DNA of 64,000 bases from Cupriavidus malaysiensis (GCF_001854325.1 NZ_CP017754.1:2170001-2234000); one strand, 5' to 3'. Numbered from the stretch's first letter, positions 45,441-58,314 are shown. Notes: generated by a model not told the origin, from the sequence alone. Program-made: numbers and translations.

Positions 45441-46760
45441 TCAATGGTGCTTGTCTTCCCCGATCATCGCCAGGGAGTTGAACGTGCGGACGTTGTAGCG
45501 GTGCAGGCGCATCACCATCAGCATGGTGGTGCAGACGAAGATGCCGAAAGCGACGATGACCACGCCGATGGGCACGTTCAGCTTGACCAGCAGCGCGTAC
45601 AGGCAAAGCATCAGCAGTACCGAGACGTTCTCGTTGAAGTTCTGCACGGCGATCGAATGGCCGGCGGACAGCAGCACGTGGCCGCGGTGCTGCAGCAGGG
45701 CGTTCATCGGCACGACGAAATAGCCCGACATGCCACCCACCACCATCAGGAAAAGGTAGGCGATCAGCATGTGCAGCGGCATGCGCATGCCAAGCAGGTC
45801 GAGCGTGACGGTCGGCACCATCTCCTTGGTGTAGAAGGCCATCAGCATCACCACCGCGCCCATGGCGACGCCGAAGGGCAGTACCGAGAGCGACTTGCGC
45901 AGCGGGATGCGCATGGCCGCCAGCATGGCGCCCACGGCCACGCCGACGGCGACCACGGCCTGCAGCAGGGCGCCCTGCGACAGGTTGAGGCCCAGCGATT
46001 TCTCCGCCCACTTCAGCACGATGAACTGCAGGGTGGCGCCGGCACCCCAGAACAGGGTGGTGACGGCCAGGCTGATCTGGCCGAGCTTATCGCGCCACAG
46101 AGCCATGAAGCAGTCGCCGAATTCGGCGATCAGCTTGATCGGGTTCTTTTCCTGCTGCGGATAGCGCGCCCCGGTGTCCGGGATGAACAGGTTGAAGATG
46201 GTGGCAACCAGGTAGAACAGCATGATGACCACCATCGCGGCTTCCGCCGGGGTGGTGATGCCCGTATCGACATAGGGCACGTCGATACTCAGCAGCAGCT
46301 GCGAGATGTGCACGGAGATCAGCGCGCCGCCGACCACCGTGCCGAGGATGATGGAGCCTACCGTCAGTCCTTCGATCCAGCCGTTGGCTGCCACCAGTTT
46401 TTCCGGCGGCAGCAGTTCGGTGAGGATGCCGTACTTGGCGGGAGAGTACGCCGCCGCGCCGAAGCCGACGATGCCGTAGGCCAGCAGCGGATGCAGGCCG
46501 AACATCATGATGGCGCAGCCGGCGATCTTGATGGTGTTGGTGATGAACATCACCCGGCCCTTGGGCATGGAGTCGGCGAAGGCGCCCACGAAGGCGGCCA
46601 GCACCACATAGGACAGCACGAAGAACAGCTTGAGCAGGGGGGTCATCCACTGCGGGGAATGCAGCTCGGCAAGAAGGGCGATCGCGGCGATCAGCAATGC
46701 ATTGTCGGCCAGCGAAGAGAAGAACTGCGCCGCCATGATGATGTAGAAACCCTTCTTCAT
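45441..46760 (-). CDS. lplT: lysophospholipid transporter LplT
   Basis: LplT (439 aa, 12 helices) is an MFS flippase that brings lysophospholipids into the cell for reacylation. MKKGFYIIMAAQFFSSLADNALLIAAI is the family N-terminus, and VNAANGWIEG-like VAANGWIEGLTVGSIILGT follows helix 4. The start is ATG at 46760. Unlike enterobacteria, no aas gene is adjacent. A second LplT-like domain fused to PlsC lies at 9666-11591. Confidence 0.93.
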   Translation of the reverse strand: MKKGFYIIMAAQFFSSLADNALLIAAIALLAELHSPQWMTPLLKLFFVLSYVVLAAFVGAFADSMPKGRVMFITNTIKIAGCAIMMFGLHPLLAYGIVGFGAAAYSPAKYGILTELLPPEKLVAANGWIEGLTVGSIILGTVVGGALISVHISQLLLSIDVPYVDTGITTPAEAAMVVIMLFYLVATIFNLFIPDTGARYPQQEKNPIKLIAEFGDCFMALWRDKLGQISLAVTTLFWGAGATLQFIVLKWAEKSLGLNLSQGALLQAVVAVGVAVGAMLAAMRIPLRKSLSVLPFGVAMGAVVMLMAFYTKEMVPTVTLDLLGMRMPLHMLIAYLFLMVVGGMSGYFVVPMNALLQHRGHVLLSAGHSIAVQNFNENVSVLLMLCLYALLVKLNVPIGVVIVAFGIFVCTTMLMVMRLHRYNVRTFNSLAMIGEDKHH

Positions 46761-47252
46761 ACTGTGGACTGTCTCTCCATGGCTGGTCTCGCTTCGGTTC
46801 GCTAACTCGCTCAGGCCGGCGGCGACTCCTGCCCCGCCTGCGCCGCGCAGGCCGGCCGGCGGCATGCGCGGGGCAATGGCCGTCGTCGGCAGGGAACCCG
46901 GCGCTGCCGGCATGTCAAAGTGATGCATGCGTGCAGCGGTGGAACGCCGTTCGGTCCGTCTGTTCGTCATCGATATTGCATCAGGAATGAAACATGGCCG
47001 GAGCGTCCGGCTTTATATCATGAAAACAAGACATTTCGGCGCATCGGCGGGAAGGCAGTTTGACAGCCTGGCAGCCATTCGATTCCCGGCCGCACGATCC
47101 GAATGTGTTCAAATATCGTTCATCAACGCTGGAGCGGCAGCGCGCGCGGACCGGGTAATCCCCGATGTGGTGCATGCGCGGTGTGCCCCGGTCGTTTTCT
47201 GTGTTCGAGGCGGTGGTTTTGTGCCGTTCTCTACGCTCGAGTAGCCGATTTC
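46761..47252. other. divergent intergenic region between lplT and alr
   Basis: This 492-bp gap contains the promoters of both genes. A TTGACA lies at 47060-47065 on the plus strand, but without a good -10 at the right spacing. Small open frames within it show no recognisable protein. I see no repeat or RNA gene. Confidence 0.45.
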
Positions 47253-48374
47253 ATGCCAAGACCGATTCACGCCGTCGTCCACCAGCCGGCGCTTGCCAAC
47301 AATCTCGAAGTGGCGCGCCGCTGCGCGCCGGATTCCCGCATCTGGGCCGTGATCAAGGCCAATGCCTACGGCCACGGCATCCGCCGTGCCTTCGCCGGCC
47401 TGCGCGCCGCCGACGGCTTCGGCCTGCTGGACCTGGACGAGGCGGTGCTGCTGCGCGACCTGGGCTGGCAGGGGCCGGTGCTCCTGCTCGAAGGCATCTT
47501 CCAGCCGCAGGACGTGGCCCTGCTGGAGCAGTACCGCCTGACCACCGTGCTGCACAGCGAAGAGCAACTGCGCATGCTCGAGCTGGCGCGGCCCAAGGGG
47601 CCGCTGGCGGTGCAGCTCAAGATGAATACCGGCATGAACCGCCTGGGTTTCCATCCCGACCAGTACCGGACCATCTGGGAGCGCGCGCGCGCCCTGTCGT
47701 GCGTGGGCTCCATCGTTCACATGACGCATTTTTCGGATGCCGACAGCCCGCGCGGCATCGAGCACCAGTTGGCCGTCTTCGATGCGGCCACGGCCAACCT
47801 GCCGGGCGAGGCCAGCCTGGCCAACTCGGCGGCCACCCTGTGGCACCCCAAGGCCCACCGTGCCTGGGTGCGGCCGGGCGTGATGCTGTACGGCGCGGCG
47901 CCCACCGGGCGCCAGGCCGACGTCGAAGGCATGGGCCTGCAGCCTGCCATGTCCTTGCAGAGCGAACTCATCTCGGTGCAGGACCTGCAGCCGGGCGACA
48001 CCGTCGGCTATGGCTCGCTGTACACGGCCGAGCGGCCCATGCGCGTCGGCGTGGTCGCCTGCGGCTATGCCGATGGCTATCCGCGCCACGCCGCCGGCTG
48101 GGGCGACAAGCCGGCGCCGGTGCTGGTCGACGGGGTGCGCACGCGCCTGGTCGGACGGGTATCGATGGACATGCTGTGCGTGGACCTGACGCCCTGCCCG
48201 AAGGCACGCGTCGGCTCGCCGGTCACGCTGTGGGGACAGGGCCTGCCGATCGACGACGTGGCCGAGGCCAGCGGCACGGTCGGCTATGAGCTGATGTGCG
48301 CGCTGGCGCCGCGCGTGCCGACCACGGTGGCGATGCTGACCGCCCCGGACCAGCCTGGCAACACGGGGGACTGA
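47253..48374 (+). CDS. alr: alanine racemase
   Basis: Alr (373 aa) interconverts L- and D-alanine for peptidoglycan. The PLP lysine is in [10 protein letters not shown] (Lys about residue 35), and the second catalytic base Tyr is in [24 protein letters not shown] [12 protein letters not shown] and RVSMDML are family motifs. The start is ATG at 47253. radA starts two bases beyond its stop. Confidence 0.96.
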   Translation: MPRPIHAVVHQPALANNLEVARRCAPDSRIWAVIKANAYGHGIRRAFAGLRAADGFGLLDLDEAVLLRDLGWQGPVLLLEGIFQPQDVALLEQYRLTTVLHSEEQLRMLELARPKGPLAVQLKMNTGMNRLGFHPDQYRTIWERARALSCVGSIVHMTHFSDADSPRGIEHQLAVFDAATANLPGEASLANSAATLWHPKAHRAWVRPGVMLYGAAPTGRQADVEGMGLQPAMSLQSELISVQDLQPGDTVGYGSLYTAERPMRVGVVACGYADGYPRHAAGWGDKPAPVLVDGVRTRLVGRVSMDMLCVDLTPCPKARVGSPVTLWGQGLPIDDVAEASGTVGYELMCALAPRVPTTVAMLTAPDQPGNTGD

Positions 48375-48375
48375 G

Positions 48376-49737
48376 TTGGCCAAGGTCAAGACGGTCTACA
48401 CGTGTACCGAATGCGGCGGCACCGTGCCGCGCTGGCAGGGGCAGTGCCCGCACTGCCAGCAGTGGAACACCCTGGTGGAGAGCGTGGCGGAAAGCGCTTC
48501 GGCCAAACGCTTCCAGCCGCTCGCGGCGTCGACCAGGGTGCGCAAGCTGGCGGAGATCGAGGCTGCCGACGTGCCGCGTTTCTCCAGCGGCATCGACGAG
48601 TTCGACCGCGTGCTGGGCGGTGGCCTGGTGGCCGGCGGCGTGGTGCTGATCGGCGGCGACCCGGGCATCGGCAAGTCGACGCTGCTGCTGCAGGCGCTGG
48701 CCAATCTCGCGGCCCAGCGCCCGGTGCTCTATGTCAGCGGCGAGGAGTCAGGCGCCCAGATCGCGCTGCGGGCGCAGCGCCTGGGCGTGGAAAGCCCGGC
48801 GCTCGGCCTGCTGGCGGAGATCCAGCTGGAGAAGATCCAGGCCACGCTGGAGGCCGAGCGGCCCGAGGTGGCGGTGATCGATTCGATCCAGACCCTGTAC
48901 TCCGAGGCGCTGACCTCGGCCCCCGGGTCGGTGGCGCAGGTGCGCGAGTGCGCGGCGCAGCTCACGCGCATCGCCAAGAGCAGCGGCACCACCATTATCC
49001 TGGTGGGCCACGTGACCAAGGAGGGCAGCCTGGCCGGTCCGCGCGTGCTCGAGCATATCGTCGATACCGTGCTGTATTTCGAGGGCGACACGCATTCGTC
49101 GCATCGCCTGATCCGCGCCTTCAAGAACCGCTTCGGCGCGGTCAACGAGCTCGGCGTGTTCGCCATGACCGAGCGCGGCCTGCGCGGCATCAGCAACCCG
49201 TCGGCGCTGTTCCTGTCTCAGCACGAGCAGACCGTGCCCGGTTCCTGCGTGCTGGTGACGCAGGAGGGCACGCGCCCGCTGCTGGTCGAGATCCAGGCGC
49301 TGGTCGATACCGCCCACGTGCCCAATCCGCGCCGCCTCGCCGTGGGCCTGGAACAGAACCGGCTGGCGCTGCTGCTCGCGGTACTGCACCGTCACGCCGG
49401 CGTTGCCTGCTTCGACCAGGATGTCTTCCTCAACGCGGTCGGCGGCGTGAAGATCACCGAGCCGGCGGCCGACCTTGCGGTGCTGCTTTCCATTCATTCC
49501 TCGATGCGCAACAAGCCGCTGCCGCGCGGCCTGGTGGTGTTCGGCGAGGTCGGGCTGGCGGGCGAGATCCGGCCGAGCCCGCGCGGCCAGGAGCGCCTCA
49601 AGGAGGCCGCCAAGCTGGGCTTCACGCAGGCGGTGATTCCCAAGGCCAATGCGCCGCGCCAGCCGATCGACGGCCTTGAGGTGATCGCCGTGGAGCGCAT
49701 CGAGCAGGCCATCGACCGCGTGCGCCATCTCGAATGA
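48376..49737 (+). CDS. radA: DNA repair protein RadA
   Basis: RadA (453 aa) is a RecA-like branch-migration helicase in recombinational repair. It has an N-terminal C4 zinc finger (CTECGGTVPRWQGQCPHC, residues 10-27), Walker A GGDPGIGKST near 91, the KNRFG motif (Lys250 region) and a C-terminal Lon-like domain. The start is TTG at 48376 because AKVKTVYTC is the conserved N-terminus. It is coupled with alr upstream and a GNAT gene downstream. Confidence 0.96.
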   Translation: MAKVKTVYTCTECGGTVPRWQGQCPHCQQWNTLVESVAESASAKRFQPLAASTRVRKLAEIEAADVPRFSSGIDEFDRVLGGGLVAGGVVLIGGDPGIGKSTLLLQALANLAAQRPVLYVSGEESGAQIALRAQRLGVESPALGLLAEIQLEKIQATLEAERPEVAVIDSIQTLYSEALTSAPGSVAQVRECAAQLTRIAKSSGTTIILVGHVTKEGSLAGPRVLEHIVDTVLYFEGDTHSSHRLIRAFKNRFGAVNELGVFAMTERGLRGISNPSALFLSQHEQTVPGSCVLVTQEGTRPLLVEIQALVDTAHVPNPRRLAVGLEQNRLALLLAVLHRHAGVACFDQDVFLNAVGGVKITEPAADLAVLLSIHSSMRNKPLPRGLVVFGEVGLAGEIRPSPRGQERLKEAAKLGFTQAVIPKANAPRQPIDGLEVIAVERIEQAIDRVRHLE

Positions 49738-50354
49738 GCGCGCCGGCCGACGCGCTTCCGTCCGGCGTGCCGGGGCTGCCGGCGCTGCTGGAGCCGGCCA
49801 CGGCGCGGCTGCGCTTGCGCCAGTGGTGCGACGCCGACCGCGCGCCGTTCGCCGCGCTCAACGCCGATCCCGAGGTCATGCGCTGTTTTCCCGCGCCGCT
49901 GGCGCGCGCGGACAGCGACGCCATGGCGGAGCGCTGCCAGGGCCTGATCGCCGCGCACGGCTGGGGCCCGTGGGCGGTGGAGCGGCGCGAGGACGGTGCC
50001 TTCGTCGGCATGGTCGGCCTGCACGTGCCGGCGGCCGCACTGCCGTGCGCGCCGTGCGTGGAGGTGGCTTGGCGCCTGGCGCGCGCCCATTGGGGCAGGG
50101 GCTATGCCAGCGAGGCCGCGGCCGCCGCGCTGCGGGCCGGCTTCGAAGTGCTGGGGCTGGCGTCGATCGTGTCTTTCACGGTGCTTGCCAACCAGCGCTC
50201 GCGCCGCGTCATGGAGCGCATCGGCATGCGCGACAGCGGCGCTGATTTCGACCATCCGGCCGTGGCCGAGGGCAGTCCCCTGCGCCGCCATTGCCTCTAC
50301 CGCATCACGCGCGGCGAGTGGCTGGCGCATCAGGCCGCCGTGCCGCAGGCGTAA
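49734..50354 (+). CDS. GNAT N-acetyltransferase, RimJ/RimL type
   Basis: This is a 206-aa acetyltransferase of the Acetyltransf_3 group (TARLRLRQWCDADRAPFAALNADPEVM, then VEVAWRLARAHWGRGYASEAAAAAL and LANQRSRRVMERIGM). Its ATG overlaps the radA stop (ATGA), so it is translated from the radA message. The substrate is unknown. Confidence 0.9.
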   Translation: MSAPADALPSGVPGLPALLEPATARLRLRQWCDADRAPFAALNADPEVMRCFPAPLARADSDAMAERCQGLIAAHGWGPWAVERREDGAFVGMVGLHVPAAALPCAPCVEVAWRLARAHWGRGYASEAAAAALRAGFEVLGLASIVSFTVLANQRSRRVMERIGMRDSGADFDHPAVAEGSPLRRHCLYRITRGEWLAHQAAVPQA

Positions 50355-50513
50355 GGCGGGGGTGCGTCAATCTGTCGCAAGCGCTACCGCGGTGTGCCGC
50401 GCCCGCGGCCGCGCCGTATCGCGAAAATCGGTAATAATGCGCTTCACGCGCGCGTGATCCGCTTGCCGCGCCAGGCTCGGCTCCGTGCTTTGTCAGACCC
50501 CTCTATTTCTTCC

Positions 50514-50999
50514 ATGCAAGCCAATTCTCGCGCCTATTTCCTGCTGATCGCCGTGATCTCCTTCGGACTGGTCGGCTACGCGCTCTACCTGCAGCACGTG
50601 GAGGGCTACCAGCCTTGTCCGCTGTGCGTGATGCAGCGTTTCGCCTTTGTCGCCATCGGCTGCTTCTCGCTGCTGGCAGCGGTCGCGCAGAACACGCGCT
50701 CGCTGTGGCAGGGGCTGGGCATGCTGTCCGGCGTGGCCGGCATCGCGGTGGCTGGCTACCACGTGTCGCTGCTGCTGAATCCGAAGGCTTCGTGCGGTAT
50801 CGATCCGCTGGAGAACTGGGTCAATGCGCTGCCCACCGCCAAGCTGTTGCCGCAGGTGTTCTTCTCGGACGGCCTGTGCACCGCGCCGCTGCCGCCGATC
50901 TTCGGCCTGTCGATCCCGGCATGGTCGCTGATCTGGCTGGCGATCCTGACCCTGACGCTGGCGGTCGGGCTGATCCGGCGCGAGAAGAACTACCGCTGA
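50514..50999 (+). CDS. dsbB: disulfide bond formation protein DsbB
   Basis: DsbB (161 aa) is the four-helix inner-membrane quinone reductase that reoxidises DsbA. The first redox pair is CPLC (about residues 37-40), and the second comprises Cys in ASCGID and GLCTAP in the second periplasmic loop. The start is ATG at 50514. A TAATAAT -10-like sequence at about 50432 suggests its own promoter. Confidence 0.95.
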   Translation: MQANSRAYFLLIAVISFGLVGYALYLQHVEGYQPCPLCVMQRFAFVAIGCFSLLAAVAQNTRSLWQGLGMLSGVAGIAVAGYHVSLLLNPKASCGIDPLENWVNALPTAKLLPQVFFSDGLCTAPLPPIFGLSIPAWSLIWLAILTLTLAVGLIRREKNYR

Positions 51000-51020
51000 G
51001 TTCCGCGCGGCTCCCGTCCC

Positions 51021-51057
51021 GGACGCCCGTGCCGGAAGCGCTCCGGCGCGGGCGTCC
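51021..51057. terminator. long hairpin between convergent dsbB and ABC-F genes
   Basis: A 16-bp inverted repeat with one mismatch and a five-base loop lies midway between the two convergent stop codons. It is GC-rich with no T-run. The length and position argue for a bidirectional terminator. Confidence 0.6.
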
Positions 51058-51080
51058 GCTTCCCGCGTGGCAGGCGGGAC

Positions 51081-53024
<1,944 letters not shown>

Positions 53025-53221
53025 GAGGGGGACGGAGAAAGACTTCGGGAGGGGCGTGTGCCCCGGCGAACAACCCGACATTGTAGCGTCAGGCGCTTGC
53101 CGTGCAGCGCCGCGAGCGGGCAGAGGGATTCCGCGCGGCATGCCGATGCGGGACAATACGGCCTTCGGCCGGGCGGGAAACCCGGCCCTTCATCACAGCA
53201 GGACGGCAGGACAAGCAGGCA

Positions 53222-54028
53222 ATGCACAGCAAGGAGAGGGGCTGGACGCCCGTGCGCAAGGATTTCGTCGAGGCGGAGGTCCGCTGCAGCCACGCCCTGG
53301 CCGGCGTGGCCGACCATGCCGGCATCGCGGGCAGCGACGGGCGCCCGCATGGCGTGCCCGGCGGGCGCGCCATCGTGATGCGCGATGCACAGGGGCTGGA
53401 GTACCCGTTCGCGCCGGACTGCGCCCAGGCCGTGGTGGCGGACGCGGATGCGTTGGCCTGCCTGCCCGACTACACGGCGCGCGATGCGGGTCTGGCGACG
53501 CCGCGCGCCGGCGTCCAGCCCACGCCGGGCCAGGCGCCGGCCGTGGCCGGCCGCGTGTCGGCCGTGCAGCGCGCCAAGACAAGGTACCGGCAGGAAGCGT
53601 TGCTGCGCGCCGAGGCGGAGCGCTATCTGGTGCTGCGCATCGACAAGGTGGCGGCGGTGCCGCGCATCCAGCCATCGGTGCGCTATGCGGCGCTCGAGGA
53701 GCTGCATGAGCGCTATCTGCGCCAGGGCGGGCTGGAGCTGGCCCAGGCGCGGCGCATCCTTGCCATCGAGCGCGGCCCGGCCACGCCGTACAAGCTGAAG
53801 ACCACCAACCTGCTCGACGTCTACACCGCGCATACCAAGCTGTGCTGGCGCATGGCGCAATCGCGCAGCCTCTCCGAGCAGCGCTTCCTGCGCGGGCTGG
53901 AGGACTGGCTGGCACGCCACCTGATGCTGACCCCGGCGCAGATCGAAAGCGCCGGACTGGCCTTGCATCCGGCGGCCTTCCTGCCGCCGGAGCCGGCCCG
54001 CGGCCAGACTGAGCTGCCCGGCTTCTAG
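53222..54028 (+). CDS. hypothetical protein
   Basis: This is a 268-aa soluble protein that I do not recognise. It has an unremarkable N-terminal half (RKDFVEAEVRCSHALAG, ADALACLPDY) and a helix-rich, Arg/Leu-rich C-terminal half (YRQEALLRAEAERYLVLRIDKVAAVPRIQ, RFLRGLEDWLARHLMLTPAQIESAG). There is no signal peptide or membrane helix. Codon use matches its neighbours. AAGGAG lies inside the frame; ATG 53222 has a weak ribosome-binding site. Confidence 0.6.
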   Translation: MHSKERGWTPVRKDFVEAEVRCSHALAGVADHAGIAGSDGRPHGVPGGRAIVMRDAQGLEYPFAPDCAQAVVADADALACLPDYTARDAGLATPRAGVQPTPGQAPAVAGRVSAVQRAKTRYRQEALLRAEAERYLVLRIDKVAAVPRIQPSVRYAALEELHERYLRQGGLELAQARRILAIERGPATPYKLKTTNLLDVYTAHTKLCWRMAQSRSLSEQRFLRGLEDWLARHLMLTPAQIESAGLALHPAAFLPPEPARGQTELPGF

Positions 54029-54124
54029 CCGCGGCCGATGGGTGGCCGGCGGGTGGCCGGCGGGTGGCAGCGCGCCGGGATTTGGCGTCTAATGAAGAGC
54101 CAGCCGCCACTCGCCGTCGACGCC

Positions 54125-55195
54125 ATGTCCGCCTTCTCCCGCAGCTATGCCGAAGCCAGACAGAAATTCCTCGATGCCGCGCGCGACGCGGGCGCGGCGC
54201 TGACCGAGTTCCCGCACCCGACGCAGCGCGGTGCCCGCGGCGAGGCCCTGGCCATCGACGTGGCCTGGGTCGGCGAGGCGTCCGCCCGGCACTGCCTGAT
54301 GATCAGCTCGGGCATGCACGGGGTGGAGGGCTTCTGCGGTGCGGGAGCGCAGGTCACGCTGCTGCGCGATGCCGGCTTGTGCGCCGCCGCGCGCGCGGCG
54401 GATGCGGCGCTGCTGCTGGTGCACGCGCTCAATCCCTACGGCTTTTCCCATCTGCGGCGGGTCAACGAGGACAATGTCGACCTGAACCGCAACTTCCTCG
54501 ACTTCAGCCGGCCGCTGCCGGAGAACGCCGCTTACGCCGAGCTGGCGCCGCTGCTCTTGCCCGAGCACTGGCCGGCATCGCAGGAAGACGAAGCCAGCCT
54601 GCACAGGATGGTGGCGGAGAAGGGATTGTCGTGGTTCCAGGCCGCGGTCAGCGCGGGCCAGTATGCGTTTCCCGACGGGCTGTTCTTCGGCGGGCACAAG
54701 CCGGCCTGGAGCAACTACACGCTGCGTCGGCTGCTGGCGCGCTTCGGTGCCGGCCGCTCCAGCCTGCGCTGGCTGGGCATCCACACCGGGCTCGGTCCGT
54801 GGGGTTATGGCGAGCCCATCTACATGGGGCCGGACGACGCGCGCCAGCTGGCGAATGCGCGTGCCATCTGGGGCAGGGAAGTGACCTCCATCCACGACGG
54901 TTCGTCCACCTCGGCCAGCCTGACGGGGATGGCCTGGCGGGCCATCCCCGAGACGCTGCCCGCGCTCGACTATGCCGGCATCGCGCTCGAGTTCGGCACG
55001 CTGCCGGTCGGCGAGGTGCTGGAGGCCCTGCGCGGCGACCATTGGCTGCACCTGCATCCGGACGCCGACCAGGGCCAGCGCACGCTGATCCAGCAGAGCA
55101 TGTGGCGCGCCTTCTACGGCGATAGCGACGACTGGCGCGCGGGCGTGCTCGAGCAGGTGCGCGAGGCGGCGCTGCGGGCGCTGGCCGGATGGTGA
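54125..55195 (+). CDS. DUF2817 family M14-like metallopeptidase
   Basis: This 356-aa protein resembles zinc carboxypeptidase-like DUF2817 proteins. SSGMHGVEGFCGAGAQ (near residue 63) supplies the HxxE zinc motif. RRVNEDNVDLNRNFLDF is the typical Asn-Arg segment, IHTGLGPWGYGEP the third zinc His, and ALEFGTLP the catalytic Glu. The start is ATG at 54125, although ATG 54092 is also possible. No signal peptide is seen. The substrate is unknown. Confidence 0.86.
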   Translation: MSAFSRSYAEARQKFLDAARDAGAALTEFPHPTQRGARGEALAIDVAWVGEASARHCLMISSGMHGVEGFCGAGAQVTLLRDAGLCAAARAADAALLLVHALNPYGFSHLRRVNEDNVDLNRNFLDFSRPLPENAAYAELAPLLLPEHWPASQEDEASLHRMVAEKGLSWFQAAVSAGQYAFPDGLFFGGHKPAWSNYTLRRLLARFGAGRSSLRWLGIHTGLGPWGYGEPIYMGPDDARQLANARAIWGREVTSIHDGSSTSASLTGMAWRAIPETLPALDYAGIALEFGTLPVGEVLEALRGDHWLHLHPDADQGQRTLIQQSMWRAFYGDSDDWRAGVLEQVREAALRALAGW

Positions 55196-55256
55196 GCCGG
55201 GCGCCGGAGCGCGGCGGGCCCCTGCGCGGGGCGGAGGATCCGCGTGATACGGCCGC

Positions 55257-56150
55257 TCAGCCCGGCAGCGTGTCGTAGGTCAGCAGGAAGACCTGGTCGT
55301 CCCCGGCGCTGACCGGCAGCCAGATGATTTCGAGGTCGGGGAAGGCGGCTTCCACGTTGGCGCGCTCGTTGCCGATCTCGACCACCAGCACGCCGCCCGG
55401 GTTGAGGTGCGCCTTGGCACCCGCGATGATGCGGCGCACTACGTCCATGCCATCGTCGCCACCGGCCAGCGCGATGCGCGGCTCGGCCAGGTACTCGGCC
55501 GGCAGTGCCTGCATCGAGGCCTCGTTGACGTAGGGCGGATTGCTCAGGATGACGTCATAGGTGGCGCCATGCGGCAGCGGGGCGTAGAGATCGCCCTCAT
55601 GCAAGTGGATGCGCTCCGCCATCTTGTAGTCGGCCACGTTGCGACAGGCCACCGCCAGCGCGTCCGGCGAGATGTCGACCGCGTCGATGCGGGCGTTCGG
55701 CCAGGCGTGGGCCGCCAGGATCGGCAGGCAGCCCGAGCCGGTGCACAGCTCCAGCACCGGGCCGACGTCATCGGCTTCGCCCAGCCACGGTTCCAGCCCG
55801 TCCTGCAGCAGTTCGCCGATGAAGCTGCGCGGCACGATCACGCGCGAGTCGACGTAGAAGCGCAGGCCGTGCATATAGGCCTCGTGCGTGATGTAGGCGG
55901 CCGGCACGCGCTCCGTGACGCGACGCTCGATCACCGCCAACACGGCGTCGATCTCTTCTGGCAGCAGGCGCGCGTCCAGGAAAGGGTCGAGCGTGTCGAG
56001 CGGCAGGTGCAGGGTGTGCAGGACCAGGTAGGCGGCTTCGTCGTAGGCATTGGCGCTGCCATGGCCGAACGACAGCTGGGCCGCGCTGAAGCGGGAGACC
56101 GCCAGGCGCAGCAGGTCGCGTACGGTGCGCAGCGGGGAGGGAGTTGCCAT
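55257..56150 (-). CDS. prmB: 50S ribosomal protein L3 glutamine methyltransferase
   Basis: PrmB (297 aa) methylates Gln150 of ribosomal protein L3. The AdoMet site is LELCTGSGCLPILAA (near residue 132) and the glutamine-binding NPPY motif is in ILSNPPYVNEASM. The N-terminal helical domain (GHGSANAYDEAAYLVLHTLHLPLD) separates it from PrmC/HemK. It ends the dap gene block. Confidence 0.95.
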   Translation of the reverse strand: MATPSPLRTVRDLLRLAVSRFSAAQLSFGHGSANAYDEAAYLVLHTLHLPLDTLDPFLDARLLPEEIDAVLAVIERRVTERVPAAYITHEAYMHGLRFYVDSRVIVPRSFIGELLQDGLEPWLGEADDVGPVLELCTGSGCLPILAAHAWPNARIDAVDISPDALAVACRNVADYKMAERIHLHEGDLYAPLPHGATYDVILSNPPYVNEASMQALPAEYLAEPRIALAGGDDGMDVVRRIIAGAKAHLNPGGVLVVEIGNERANVEAAFPDLEIIWLPVSAGDDQVFLLTYDTLPG

Positions 56151-56198
56151 GGGTTTGTTCTCGGTCAGGGGCGGGGAGGCGGTGCGGGCTGCCGGGGC

Positions 56199-57365
<1,167 letters not shown>

Positions 57366-57497
57366 CTAGAGGCAGAGGCGCCCGACGGGCCGCGCACGGC
57401 GCGGCAGGTCGGGGCACTAGTTTACGCCTGTGCGCCGCCCAGCCGGGCGGACGCTGTCGGGGCCGGCGGCAGGGCAAGGCCGCCGGCCCGGCCGGTT

Positions 57498-57845
57498 TCA
57501 GAACAGGGTGGCGTACTGGTCGGCGCTGAAGCCCACGGCAACCTTGCCGCCGTGTTCCAGCACGGGGCGCTTGATCAGCGAGGGGCTCTGCTGCATCAGC
57601 GCGATGGCGCCGGCCTCGTCCTCGGCGCGCGCCTTGTCGGCGTCCGACAGCGCACGCCAGGTGGTGCCCTTGCGGTTGAGCAGGGTGCTGAGCGGAACCT
57701 GTGCGAGCCAGCCGCGCAGCAAGGCTTCGCTGACCCCTTGCTTCTTGAAGTCGTGGAAGGAATAGGCGACGCTGTTGCCGTCGAGCCAGGTGCGGGCCTT
57801 CTTGACGGTGTCGCAGTTGGGGATGCCGTAGAGCTGGACGGTCAT
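57498..57845 (-). CDS. ArsC/Spx-family (YffB-like) protein
   Basis: This is a 115-aa thioredoxin-fold protein. The N-terminal YGIPNCDTVKKARTWL has a single Cys (residue 11) in place of a CXXC pair, and SPSLIKRPVLEHG contains the conserved Arg-Pro. This is the YffB/ArsC-like pattern, and YffB members sit next to dapE in many proteobacteria. It is probably not an arsenate reductase; a glutathione-dependent role has been proposed for relatives. Confidence 0.9.
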   Translation of the reverse strand: MTVQLYGIPNCDTVKKARTWLDGNSVAYSFHDFKKQGVSEALLRGWLAQVPLSTLLNRKGTTWRALSDADKARAEDEAGAIALMQQSPSLIKRPVLEHGGKVAVGFSADQYATLF

Positions 57846-57927
57846 GGAGCTTGCCTCAGCGGATATTGCGGGGAAGGAGCCGGGCGGGTGGCCCGGCTCC
57901 GGTCGTGCGGGATGGCTGGCGCCGCCT

Positions 57928-58314
57928 TCAGCGCAGCAGCAGGTTCAGCGAGACCACCAGCGCGCCGATGCCGAGCGCCACGCCGGCCATCGCCACCGCC
58001 GTCATCAGGCGCAGCCGGCGGTCGAGCCGCGCAGCCTCCTTGCGCAGCGCGTCGATGGTGATGGCATGCTGCTCGGCCAGCAGCTTGACCGCCTCGGCCT
58101 GCTGCATGGCGGCCGACTCGAGCTCGGCGAGGCGCGCGGCCGGGTCGCGCGGCTCCGCCGCGCCTGGCGCCCCGTCTTCGCGGCGGCGCCCCTTCTTGAT
58201 CTTCTCGATGGTCTTGTTGGCCTGCTCGAGAATAGTCGGCAGCAGCGACAGGACGGTGCTGACGGTGGCGGGATCCAGGGCCATGATGCGCTTGCGCAGG
58301 GAGGGCACGATCAT
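57928..58314 (-). CDS. small coiled-coil membrane protein
   Basis: This is a 128-aa (or 118-aa from ATG 58284) protein of unknown function. It has an amphipathic N-terminus (LSLLPTILEQANKTIEKIKKGRR), a charged linker, a coiled-coil stretch (RLAELESAAMQQAEAVKLLAEQHAITIDALRKEAARLDRRL) and one C-terminal transmembrane helix (LMTAVAMAGVALGIGALVVSLNLLL). It lies inside the dapD-dapE block on the same strand. Confidence 0.72.
   Translation of the reverse strand: MIVPSLRKRIMALDPATVSTVLSLLPTILEQANKTIEKIKKGRRREDGAPGAAEPRDPAARLAELESAAMQQAEAVKLLAEQHAITIDALRKEAARLDRRLRLMTAVAMAGVALGIGALVVSLNLLLR

Noticed and set aside
47060..47065. TTGACA as the -35 of an alr promoter
   Set aside because: The consensus is perfect, but no -10 lies 16-18 bp downstream, so it is mentioned only in the intergenic note.
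46927..47244. 105-aa plus-strand open frame ahead of alr
   Set aside because: No ribosome-binding site and no family; best read as promoter region between lplT and alr.
57498..57845. Arsenate reductase
   Set aside because: The ArsC fold is present, but the single-Cys N-terminus, the dapE context and the absence of other ars genes point to the YffB-like group.
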